A DNA stretch of 64,000 nt from assembly GCF_040958095.1 (NCBI RefSeq), contig NC_091199.1:33918286-33982285 (forward strand), written 5' to 3'. This stretch comes from Procambarus clarkii (Eukaryota; Arthropoda; Malacostraca; Decapoda; Cambaridae). Position numbers and translations under genes: made by a program. Below, piece by piece: positions 48,373 to 57,993 of this stretch (positions are counted from its first letter, which is position 1; each line of letters opens with the position of its first letter). Below the pieces are notes generated by a model. The model had not been told where the DNA came from. It saw nothing but the letters and a program-made list of their open reading frames with translations, and did not search any database.

Positions 48373-48387
48373 CGGCCCTTCTGGCCG
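48373..48387 (+). other. 3' hairpin of copy B4
   Basis: CGGCC-CTTCT-GGCCG, a perfect 5-bp stem, about 115 bp before the A-rich tail. An upstream GCC-CTTCA-GGC hairpin lies near 48068. Confidence 0.6.
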
Positions 48388-48536
48388 GCGTCTTTGTGTT
48401 TAGTACAGATCCTTTATGTTTTTGCACGTTTGTGCTTTGTACTTTTGGTCTGTTCCATGTTGTAATTATTTACTTTTATTGTAATTATAAGCATGCTTGC
48501 ATGTAAAAATAAATAAACAAAATAAAAAATAAATAA

Positions 48537-48713
48537 AATTGCCTCGCAATCACCTCACTGAATACTGGACATCGATGCCCTACCAGATAAACAGGAGAAT
48601 ATATGTATACCCAATAACTCGTCTTGAACCGAGTTCACCCATGACAATGATAAATCACACTAACAAATCATTGTGATTTATGTTACAATCCGGTTGCAAT
48701 GACAATACTGCAG
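48537..48713 (+). repeat. 177-bp direct repeat right of copy B4
   Basis: A copy of 45994-46169. Follows directly after the A-rich tail. Confidence 0.9.
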
Positions 48714-49061
48714 ATACCCTGAAAATAACCCTCAGGACATGAACCCTCAAGAACACGCCCCCCCACAATGATTTACTGAACTACAAAACACACCTCGGTG
48801 ATTGATCAACACTGGCAACAATCATCATCAATGACAACCCCTTTGCAATAACACACACAGCAATGTGCACTAAATCAAACTATATTAATACGCTGCCCAA
48901 CACTTACTTACTGTTTCAAATGACCCCAGTGCTCTAATTACCAGTTGCTCTAATTAATTAATTGCTCTAATTAATTAATTACCAGTAATTAAATCGTCTG
49001 ATGTGGTTCCTGGAACACCATTTCCTCCTCTCCCCTTCTCAATTTGGTTTTCACCAGTGAA
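48714..49061. other. AT-rich flank
   Basis: Contains short TTAATTAATT duplications near 48940-48990. No gene. Confidence 0.5.
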
Positions 49062-50050
49062 AAGTCACCAGTGGAGTCCCACAAGGCCCTGTACTCGGTC
49101 CAATCTTGTTTCTGATATATGTAAATGATCTCCCGGAGGGTATCGATTCATTTCTCTCAATGTTTGCAGACGATGCCAAAATTATGAGGAGGATTAAAAC
49201 AAAAGAGGACTGTTTGAGGCTTCAAGAAGACCTAGACAAGCTGAAGGAATGGTCAAACAAATCGTTGTTAGAGTTTAACCCAACCAAATGTAATGTAATG
49301 AAGATAGGTGTAGGGAGCAGGAGGCCAGATACAAGGTATCATCTGGGAGAGGAAATTCTTCAGGAGTCAGAGAAAGAAAAAGACTTGGGGGTTGATATCA
49401 CACCAGATCTGTCTCCTGCAGCACATATCAAGAGGATAACATCAGCGGCATATGCCCGGCGGGCCAACATACAAACGGCATTCAGAAACTTGTGTAAAGA
49501 ATCATTCAGAACTTTGTATACCACATATGCCAGGCCAATCCTGGAGTATGCAGCCACAGCATGGAGTCCATATCTAGTCAAGGATAAGACTAAACTGGAA
49601 AAGGTTCAAAGGTTTGCCACCAGACTAGTACCCGAGCTGAGAGGTATGAGCTACGAGGAGAGACTACGGGAATTAAACCTCATTTCGCTGGAAGACAGAA
49701 GAGTTAGGGGGGACATGATCACCACATTCAAGATTCTGAAGGGAATTGATAGGGTAGATAAAGACAGGCTATTTAACACAAGGGGAACACGCACAAAAGG
49801 ACACAGGTGGAAACTGAGTGCCCAAATGAGCCACAGAGATATTAGAAGGAACGTTTTTAGTGTCAGAGTGGTTGGCAAATGGAATGCATTAAGAAGTGAT
49901 GTTGTGGAGGCTGACTCCATACAAAGTTTCAAGTGTAGATATGATAGAGCCCAATAAGCTCAGGAATCTGTACACCTGTTGATTGACGGTTGAGAGGCGG
50001 GACCAAAGAGATAGAGCTCAACTCTCGCAAACACAACTAGGTGAGTACAA
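49062..50050 (+). mobile_element. 5'-truncated LINE (CR1/Jockey-type), 3' end
   Basis: Starts inside the RT at VTSGVPQGPVLGPILF and ends after a 90-bp 3' non-coding region (GACGGTTGAGAGGCGGGACC ... CTAGGTGAGTACAAC). Antisense fragments of the same LINE are at 24376-24450, 26060-26117 and 28106-28390. Confidence 0.85.
49068..49957 (+). CDS. LINE reverse transcriptase, C-terminal part
   Basis: About 296 codons in one open frame, without a native start. It holds the GVPQGPVLGP motif, IYVNDLPEG, the catalytic FADD (FADDAKIM) and a downstream LQEDLDKLKEWS...FNPTKCNVMKIG segment. A DLGVDI / ILEYAATAWSPY thumb-like region and a conserved tail (ELRGMSYEERLRELNLISLE, RRNVFSVRVVGKWNAL) follow. The fingers and endonuclease are missing through 5' truncation, so it is not functional. 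The absence of stops points to a fairly recent copy. CR1 or Jockey clade is inferred from the motif pattern and not from a tree. Confidence 0.82.
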
Positions 50051-51312
50051 CAGATGTCCTGGTGAACTTGGAGGTCTATATTCGTACTGCTTTTGCTGCA
50101 AAGACCTCCGTTGTTGCCGTCCTTTTTGACCTGGAAAAGGCTTATGACACCACTTGGCGATATCATATTCTATCTCAACTTCATTCTTTTGGCCTTCGTG
50201 GTCATTTCCCTCTCTCTCTCCGCAGCTTCCTCGCGCGTCGTTCTTTCGGGTGAGGCTTGGTACCGCTCTCTCTGCCTCTTTTCAGCAATACGAAGGTGTG
50301 CCTCAGGGTAGTGTTCTGAGCACTACTCTTTTTCTGGTTGCCCTCAATGGTCTTCTTTCCTCTCTTCCTTCAGGCGTCTTCTCCACTCTCTATGTCGATG
50401 ATCTTACCCTTTGCTGTCAGGGTGTTGATTCGCCTCTCTTTCAACGCCGGCTTCAACTTTCGATTGATGCCGTGTCGTCTTGAGCCACCGATCATGGCTT
50501 TAAGTTCTCTACTACTAAGACTTGTGCCATGACTTTTACTCGGAAACGGGTCATTCTTCGTTGCTCTTTGTGACTTTATGATCATCCCCTTGAGTACAAA
50601 GATTCCGCAAAGCTTTTGGGGTTATTCTTTGACACTCGTTTGTCTTGGTCTTCCCATATCTCTTACCTCAGTGTTGAGTGCTCTAAGGCCCTTACCCTCC
50701 TTCGGGTATTGTCCCATACTTCTTGGGGAGCGGATAGGCGCACTCTCCTTGCTTTACATTCCTCTCTCGTCCTGTCTAAGCTCGATTATGGTTGCCCTGC
50801 TTACTCGTCTACTTTTCCTTCCACTCTTCGCCGTCTTGATGCTTTGCACCATACTGGTTTGCCCCTCAGTTCTGGTGCCTTTCGTTCGACTCCCGTCCTC
50901 AGCTTGTATGTTGATACTGGCTTCCTATCTCTCCAGGACCGCCGTGATCACTACTGTCTTCGTTATCTAGCGTGGTCCTTGCAACATCCTTCCTCTCGCC
51001 TCTGTCGTGCTTTATCTTTTACCCCTCCTGCGATTCCTGTTCATCTTCACCGCCTCCGTCTTTCTGTCCGGTTATCTCGCTTACAGGATTCTCTTTCCGT
51101 TCGTATTTCTAATATTTCTCCTCATGTAGTTCCTTCTATGCCCCCATGGAGAGTCCCCCCTTCCGCAGTTTTGTACGTCCTTGACCCGCATCCCTAAAGC
51201 TTTTACCCCTCCTACGGTTCTAAAACGCCTTTTCCTTGAGCACTTTTCTTCTTACTCCCACTCCGTTTCCATCTTCACTGATGGGTCTAAGTCTGCGGAC
51301 GGTGTTGACTAC
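50051..51312 (+). pseudogene. RNase H-bearing LINE, RT part, broken
   Basis: The RT finger/palm region begins DVLVNLEVYIRTAFA...FDLEKAYDTTW. A frameshift follows near 50245, then EGVPQGSVLS, STLYVDDLTLCC (YVDD), a stop at 50481-50483 and another near 50571. The frame then resumes as LEYKDSAKLLGLFFDTRLSW...LDYGCPAYSS and shifts near 51180. The RNase H start IFTDGSKSADGVD reaches 51312, where an LTR element cuts it. The rest is at 57994-58842. RT followed by RNase H suggests the I group of LINEs. Confidence 0.83.
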
Positions 51313-53058
51313 TGTTACGGTGCCCTCTCCTATTTCTTTCGTTTGCCGGCTTAAAGAGTCATATCAGCTCTCCCTACTGATTCTCTGAGGTTCAGGGAGT
51401 CTAATGATATATGTGGCGACCAGACCGGCTGCCCGTTAATGGAAGGAGGTTAAATTATAAGTTGTAAATAAAGGAAAATTGGCGCCCTGTTTTAAAATGA
51501 AACAGTATCCCCTACGGCAGATATGACCTTTTGGAAGGGAGACAAGCCGATCGCGGATTGGCCGACGTAGGTCGCGGGCGACAAATCGGGCCCGCCATGA
51601 CGTCACCGAGTGCCCCGGGCGGCGCCAACGTGAGAGTTGTACTGACCGTGGAAGCGACAGGACGCGCCTCGGTCTGCTCTCAGGGATTGGAGGCTCTGCA
51701 AGCCTTGTTCAGTGGATTGAGCTGGCTGTCGCAGCCATCATAGTTATTGGAGACCCTGCGCTTCTGGGAAGCCAAAGAGGAACCAAGTTCAGTGAGCAGA
51801 GAAGTGCCAAACTTGGAAAATAGTCGGCGACGACGCTGGGCGGCGCCGCTGGCTGGACGTTGAGGTCTGGAAGGTGGGCGAGCAAGCCTAGCTGTGACTG
51901 GGGTCACATCCACTGAGAATCTTGGAAGGACGACACCGTGCCTAGGACAAGGAGCGACGCCCCGTGGGAGAGGCGAGTGTGCGGAAAAAATAGTGATTAG
52001 CTCAGCGCCCATCGATGAACCAGGATTGGGGCAGCTGAATCTCAGGGATTGGAACGGCGACGACGCGAAGGCTTCACGACACCTGAGGACCTGTGGAACG
52101 TCCTGGATCGTCGAGGATCGACCCAAGGAAGCGTGGGAACCTCACACCATCGAGGGACAGGCGTCGTGAGCCAGGAGTGTAAGGTAGATCATTTTTCCCT
52201 CCCATTACCCCTTGTATGAGTAGGCTAGTTAGGCCACAATATTTACTCGTGTATGTGGCAGCAAGACTTTATTACTTTAATAGTAGAATAGGCTGCAAAG
52301 CAGCTTGTGTCCAGGACTGTCAGAGAGGACAGTGTGTATGGATGGCAGGACAGTGAAGAAGAGGTGCCGACGTGGTGAAGAGGCCCTCCTGTGAGAGTGT
52401 GAGACTCCTGTCTTCCTGCCCAGTTGAAGGAGAGTTGGAGGTCGTGGAAGAAGAGGCTGACGATCTCCAGACTCATTATCCATATTCCATATTCATGTAT
52501 TACTTGTGATTGTGTGTGTGTGTTCATGTAATTTGCGTCAGTAAATCCACACATTTTATTACTGTGTTTGAGTGTGCCTCCATTTGTGATATTTCTCTAT
52601 GAGCATACATTTCTGGCTACAAACAATATATGATACACCCACTGAACTGCATTGCTGGGGTGCAGATATAATAACCCAGCTGGCGACCTTGCTAAGAGGA
52701 AGATAGAGAAGACAGGCGGGAAAGGAGTTCCTGCAACCTTTTTTTGTCTGGCAGGCAAGACTCAGGGAGGTTATGGTTATAGGTAAGCCTGAGTCTTCCT
52801 TCACTCCCCCACGGGTCTAGGCCGGAACTGTTAACAGCAGTTTCCCCGTGGTTGACTGAAGGGCTTCCAGGGTGAATCAGTGGCACCCCTTTGTGGTGGA
52901 AGCAAAGACCTGCGGAGGTGGGCATTGTTGGTCCTATCTTGTGTGACCAAGGAGACTCCGGTGAATCCAGGGAGTCGGAGGGGCTGAGTATTTGGGCCCT
53001 TTGAGCCCCTAGCAGCCGAGTGTTAGCAGAGCCCCGGACCGCCCACCCCCACGTGACA
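51313..53058 (+). repeat. 5' LTR, 1746 bp
   Basis: Starts TGTTACGGTGCC, ends CCCACGTGACA. By eye it has four differences from the 3' LTR, one of them an indel (near 51586, 51975, 52629 and 52986). No ORF is claimed inside. Confidence 0.92.
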
Positions 53059-53065
53059 AGAGAAC

Positions 53066-53090
53066 TGGCGACCTCGCCAGGATTCGAACC
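53066..53090 (+). promoter_or_regulatory. Primer-binding-site-like sequence
   Basis: Seven bases after the 5' LTR. It begins TGG, and its complement contains GGTTCGAATCC and ends in CCA, the form of a tRNA 3' end (T loop to CCA). Which tRNA was not determined. Confidence 0.65.
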
Positions 53091-53280
53091 CCAGTAGCCA
53101 AGAACTGGGAACTTCGCCAGGAAGCGTGGATCAAGCTACAGTGTGGACCAAATTGCAAGACAAGTGTTGCCAGGGTACTAATACAGTGTGGCCAGTGAAT
53201 TCGGTGGTACTGTTACTCAACCAGCTAAGGGACTGAAACGGTGAAATTAGTGCCTACTAACTTGTCTGTGCTTGTCGTGT

Positions 53281-56190
53281 ATGCTCAATGATATAGAGAT
53301 GGAGGAAGACAAAGTAAAGAAATTTATTGACACAAGGGACGAGAGAATTTTGGAAGAGTGTACCAAGGCCCAGCTCCAACAAGTGGCAAACCACTTTGGG
53401 ATCAGGTTGAGGACGACTAAGGTAGCGGAGCGAAGGATAGAGATCATGGCACAGCTCACAGCTCGAGAGGAAGCGACGGGAGAGGAGCCATCTCAAGAGG
53501 AGCCGTCCCGAGGAGAGCCGTCGCAAGGTGAACCGTCCCGACTAGGGCCACCCCAAGCGCCTACCAGTGTGGAGAGAATTCACAGTGAACATGGGAGCAG
53601 TGGAAGGTCCAGCTGTAGTAAGAGGAGCCTGCAACTGGAAATAATGAAGATGCAACTGGAAGCCCAGCTGCGACGAGAGGAAAGAGAAGCGCAAATGCAG
53701 CGAGAGGAACGTACAGCTGAGCTGCAGCGAGGTGAGCGAGAAGCACGGCTGCAGCTGCAGCGAGAGGAGCGAGAAGCTCGGCTGCAGCGAGAAGAAGGAG
53801 AGAGACAACTGCGACTGGAGGAGATAAAGGCAAAGAAAGAAGTCGAATTGCGTCGCGTTGAACGTGGTCTGCCCTCACTACCTGCACGGTGGGATGACCT
53901 CAAGGTAAGGGAACGTGACTTACCTACGTTCGAACCACAAGAAGCTGAGGCGTTCTTCGAACACTTTGAACGAATAGCGACTCTGAAGGAGTGGCCGGAA
54001 GATGATTGGGCTGCTCTGGTCCAGGGCAGGTTGACTGGTGAGGCCCGGGAAGCCTATAACATGCTGGACCTAGAGGAGTGTACTAGTTATGACGCGATTA
54101 AGAATGCGGTTCTCCACTCATTCCGGCTGACTCCGGAGATGTACCGGAAGCGGTTCAGAGAGTGTACAAGAGCGTCGGGAAAGACTTACGCCGAGACCGC
54201 CAGGGATATGGAACGGAAATTCCTACGATGGTTGAAGGCGGAGGAAGCGGAGTCGGTGGATGATATCAAACGACTGATAGTGATGGAGAAGTTTATGTCA
54301 GTGCTCCATCCTGAGTTGCGAGTAAGGTTGAGAGAAGCAGGTATTAAGGACCTGAAGGCTGCAGCGGATCGAGCCGACATGCTGGAGGAGGCACTACATA
54401 TCAGGAGGGAGGGGCCGCCCAGACACTCGCCTTACCCCAGGTCGGGAGGGAACCTTAGGAGTTCAGGAGGAGCGAGGATGGATGGGGACTCTCCCAAGAG
54501 CAGTGTGCCCGATGAAGTAACGTGGTTCAAGAGCTCAAGAGACGCGGGGAGGAAGCCCCAAGCTGTGAGCAGTGGACCTAACTCGGGAGCAAGTGCTGCA
54601 GTCCCGGATACGACGACAAGGAGTCCAAGGAGGACACAGGGGACGTCTGCAAGTGGTACCGCCAGAGTGACTGGCGAGTGGCCGCCCAGGGGAGGCAGCC
54701 GATGCTACAACTGTGGTGTGAGAGGACATTATGCCCGCGAGTGTGAGGAGCACCAAAGGAATGTAGGATTAATGTTGGAAGAGGAGAGAGTGTTTGTTCA
54801 CACCCCATATTATAGTGGACCCAACGTGAATGGTTGGGAAATGAAGTTGGGTGAACATCCCTTCGTTTTCGGGGCCAACGTGAAGTTTGGAAAGTCAGAC
54901 CCAGTGGTGGTTGCCGTGCTTCGAGATACGGGTGCTGACATAAGTATGGTGACCAGGAGTATTCTCCCCAAGGAATTTAATGATTCACCTGTGGGAGTGG
55001 TGAGGATACGCAGTGTGGGGGAGGAATACAGGTTGCCACTTCACGAAGTACAGCTGATTGCCGACTGCGGAGTCGAGAAAGCTATAGTAGCTGTAGCCCC
55101 TAAGTTACCCCTCAAGCATGTACAGATGGTGTTGGGTAATGACCTCGGAGGAGGCAGGATACAACCTGATTGGGCCAGGAGTGCCTATGTTGCAAGCAGC
55201 GGTACAACCCTGCCGGGTGAGGTATCGGTCGTTCCAGATGATAGAGAGGAAGCCGACTTTGCCAGGGAAAACGTCGCCAGAGACGACGACAACGAGGGCG
55301 AGAGTGCAGAGAGGTCGTCGGAGGTTGTGGAAAACCCCGACGGGGACCTCCGACTAAGCCTGATGATGCGTGTGGAGGAGTGGCGAGGAGCAGCTGTACA
55401 AACGCCTGGGGCGGTGAAGAGGCTGCAGACCGCACTCCCTCCATACCGAAACGTGAATAAAGTAAGCTCAGTGGATGAGCGAACGGCGGTGAGGGGCAGA
55501 GTGGAGGAGCCACGACGCAAGGCACCCTATGCCGGCCAGATGAATAGTGGTAGGTGCAAGATGAACCACCGTAGTGAGGTGAGCCACAAGGAGGTGGATG
55601 AGCCCAACCACGAACCGGAGAAGACGTCTGCAGGGAAGAAAATCTCATGGAGGAGTGAAGATGTTCGTCGGGAGCGAAGGAGCGAATGGTATAGGAAAGG
55701 CAATACGAAGAAAGCAGGGAATAGGTACACCCAGGGTAGGCGCCAGCCTAACCAGAGGGGCATTGGGCCATCGCAAAAGCCTAGTGTGGAAGAGAGGAAG
55801 CTGCTGGATGGAGTACAGGTTACAAGTGCCACTGTGAGGAGACAACGCACCTATGGGAGAAGAGGAACCGAGAAGAGAGAAGATTGGCGAAGAGGAGATC
55901 ATGAGAGGAAACATGGGGTACCTGTAGGACGCAGTGGAAATGCAAGACTATCTCGGAGTGCACGACGCGGTGGAGGCGCTGCATGCACTGAATCTTACAG
56001 TGGTAACGAGCCGTGGGAGTACACTCGTAGCCACGGAGAGGGGATTTCTTGTAGGTGTTCAGGGAACACCCATCACACCCGGTCCTATGCGAGGTGGAGA
56101 TACAATGAGGCAAGTGACTGGCAAGGTGGTACGAGCCACGTCACCAACTGGAGGAGTGACACTTCAGGAACGGAGGGAGCAAGAGTATAG
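53281..56190 (+). CDS. Gag-protease polyprotein of the LTR element
   Basis: 969 residues from ATG 53281; a second ATG at 53299 is an alternative start. The order starts with an acidic N-terminus and an EEPS/GEPS-type repeat near 65-90. A long Arg/Glu/Gln-rich coiled coil at about 130-195 follows. Next is a SCAN-like capsid segment of Ty3/gypsy type (WPEDDWAALVQGRL near 238 to about 360), then a CCHC knuckle CYNCGVRGHYAREC at 475-488. A retropepsin-type aspartic protease follows, with active site RDTGAD around 549. Last is a 350-residue basic tail rich in Arg, Gly and Lys with no enzyme motif. RT motifs are absent in all frames. Expected to form particles and package RNA, depending on another element for RT and integrase (inferred). 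Confidence 0.85.
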   Translation: MLNDIEMEEDKVKKFIDTRDERILEECTKAQLQQVANHFGIRLRTTKVAERRIEIMAQLTAREEATGEEPSQEEPSRGEPSQGEPSRLGPPQAPTSVERIHSEHGSSGRSSCSKRSLQLEIMKMQLEAQLRREEREAQMQREERTAELQRGEREARLQLQREEREARLQREEGERQLRLEEIKAKKEVELRRVERGLPSLPARWDDLKVRERDLPTFEPQEAEAFFEHFERIATLKEWPEDDWAALVQGRLTGEAREAYNMLDLEECTSYDAIKNAVLHSFRLTPEMYRKRFRECTRASGKTYAETARDMERKFLRWLKAEEAESVDDIKRLIVMEKFMSVLHPELRVRLREAGIKDLKAAADRADMLEEALHIRREGPPRHSPYPRSGGNLRSSGGARMDGDSPKSSVPDEVTWFKSSRDAGRKPQAVSSGPNSGASAAVPDTTTRSPRRTQGTSASGTARVTGEWPPRGGSRCYNCGVRGHYARECEEHQRNVGLMLEEERVFVHTPYYSGPNVNGWEMKLGEHPFVFGANVKFGKSDPVVVAVLRDTGADISMVTRSILPKEFNDSPVGVVRIRSVGEEYRLPLHEVQLIADCGVEKAIVAVAPKLPLKHVQMVLGNDLGGGRIQPDWARSAYVASSGTTLPGEVSVVPDDREEADFARENVARDDDNEGESAERSSEVVENPDGDLRLSLMMRVEEWRGAAVQTPGAVKRLQTALPPYRNVNKVSSVDERTAVRGRVEEPRRKAPYAGQMNSGRCKMNHRSEVSHKEVDEPNHEPEKTSAGKKISWRSEDVRRERRSEWYRKGNTKKAGNRYTQGRRQPNQRGIGPSQKPSVEERKLLDGVQVTSATVRRQRTYGRRGTEKREDWRRGDHERKHGVPVGRSGNARLSRSARRGGGAACTESYSGNEPWEYTRSHGEGISCRCSGNTHHTRSYARWRYNEASDWQGGTSHVTNWRSDTSGTEGARV

Positions 56191-56233
56191 GTTGCCCTCT
56201 TGAATGCTGCTCTTCCGATATGACTCTTATTTT

Positions 56234-56246
56234 AAGGGGAGGGGTA
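56234..56246 (+). promoter_or_regulatory. Polypurine tract
   Basis: AAGGGGAGGGGTA directly before the 3' LTR, the expected plus-strand primer site. Confidence 0.85.
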
Positions 56247-57993
56247 TGTTACGGTGCCCTCTCCTATTTCTTTCGTTTGCCGGCTTAAAGAGTCATATCA
56301 GCTCTCCCTACTGATTCTCTGAGGTTCAGGGAGTCTAATGATATATGTGGCGACCAGACCGGCTGCCCGTTAATGGAAGGAGGTTAAATTATAAGTTGTA
56401 AATAAAGGAAAATTGGCGCCCTGTTTTAAAATGAAACAGTATCCCCTACGGCAGATATGACCTTTTGGAAGGGAGACAAGCCGATCGCGGATTGGCCGAC
56501 GTAGGTCGCGGGCGACAAATCAGGGCCCGCCATGACGTCACCGAGTGCCCCGGGCGGCGCCAACGTGAGAGTTGTACTGACCGTGGAAGCGACAGGACGC
56601 GCCTCGGTCTGCTCTCAGGGATTGGAGGCTCTGCAAGCCTTGTTCAGTGGATTGAGCTGGCTGTCGCAGCCATCATAGTTATTGGAGACCCTGCGCTTCT
56701 GGGAAGCCAAAGAGGAACCAAGTTCAGTGAGCAGAGAAGTGCCAAACTTGGAAAATAGTCGGCGACGACGCTGGGCGGCGCCGCTGGCTGGACGTTGAGG
56801 TCTGGAAGGTGGGCGAGCAAGCCTAGCTGTGACTGGGGTCACATCCACTGAGAATCTTGGAAGGACGACACCGTGCCTAGGACAAGGAGCGACGCCCCGT
56901 GGGAGAGGCGAGTGTGGGGAAAAAATAGTGATTAGCTCAGCGCCCATCGATGAACCAGGATTGGGGCAGCTGAATCTCAGGGATTGGAACGGCGACGACG
57001 CGAAGGCTTCACGACACCTGAGGACCTGTGGAACGTCCTGGATCGTCGAGGATCGACCCAAGGAAGCGTGGGAACCTCACACCATCGAGGGACAGGCGTC
57101 GTGAGCCAGGAGTGTAAGGTAGATCATTTTTCCCTCCCATTACCCCTTGTATGAGTAGGCTAGTTAGGCCACAATATTTACTCGTGTATGTGGCAGCAAG
57201 ACTTTATTACTTTAATAGTAGAATAGGCTGCAAAGCAGCTTGTGTCCAGGACTGTCAGAGAGGACAGTGTGTATGGATGGCAGGACAGTGAAGAAGAGGT
57301 GCCGACGTGGTGAAGAGGCCCTCCTGTGAGAGTGTGAGACTCCTGTCTTCCTGCCCAGTTGAAGGAGAGTTGGAGGTCGTGGAAGAAGAGGCTGACGATC
57401 TCCAGACTCATTATCCATATTCCATATTCATGTATTACTTGTGATTGTGTGTGTGTGTTCATGTAATTTGCGTCAGTAAATCCACACATTTTATTACTGT
57501 GTTTGAGTGTGCCTCCATTTGTGATATTTCTCTATGAGCATACATTTCTGGCTACAAACGATATATGATACACCCACTGAACTGCATTGCTGGGGTGCAG
57601 ATATAATAACCCAGCTGGCGACCTTGCTAAGAGGAAGATAGAGAAGACAGGCGGGAAAGGAGTTCCTGCAACCTTTTTTTGTCTGGCAGGCAAGACTCAG
57701 GGAGGTTATGGTTATAGGTAAGCCTGAGTCTTCCTTCACTCCCCCACGGGTCTAGGCCGGAACTGTTAACAGCAGTTTCCCCGTGGTTGACTGAAGGGCT
57801 TCCAGGGTGAATCAGTGGCACCCCTTTGTGGTGGAAGCAAAGACCTGCGGAGGTGGGCATTGTTGGTCCTATCTTGTGTGACCAAGGAGACTCCGGTGAA
57901 TCCAGGGAGTCGGAGGGGCCGAGTATTTGGGCCCTTTGAGCCCCTAGCAGCCGAGTGTTAGCAGAGCCCCGGACCGCCCACCCCCACGTGACA
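56247..57993 (+). repeat. 3' LTR, 1747 bp
   Basis: A direct copy of 51313-53058, almost identical, followed by the target duplication CTAC. Confidence 0.92.

Larger units (their letters stand above)
46170..48536 (+). mobile_element. RRM/CCHC retroposon, type B, copy B4
   Basis: A 2.37-kb insertion bracketed by a 176-177 bp direct repeat instead of a short target duplication. It ends in GCATGCTTGCATGTAAAAAT and an A-rich tail with TAAA motifs. It contains a (TTA)n run at 48177-48214. Confidence 0.87.
51313..57993 (+). mobile_element. Gag-Pro-only LTR retrotransposon
   Basis: A 6681-bp element with 1746/1747-bp LTRs, TG...CA ends, a 4-bp target duplication CTAC, a PBS-like site, one intact ORF and a polypurine tract. 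The internal region is only 3.19 kb and lacks RT, RNase H and integrase. Removing it and one CTAC rejoins the RNase H frame of the host LINE (GVDY-SVVFPDHTY). Confidence 0.92.

Noticed and set aside
51531-52554. Several 60-150 codon ORFs inside the LTRs
   Set aside because: Present in both LTRs by duplication, overlapping on both strands, with no recognisable domain. LTR regulatory DNA is the simpler reading.
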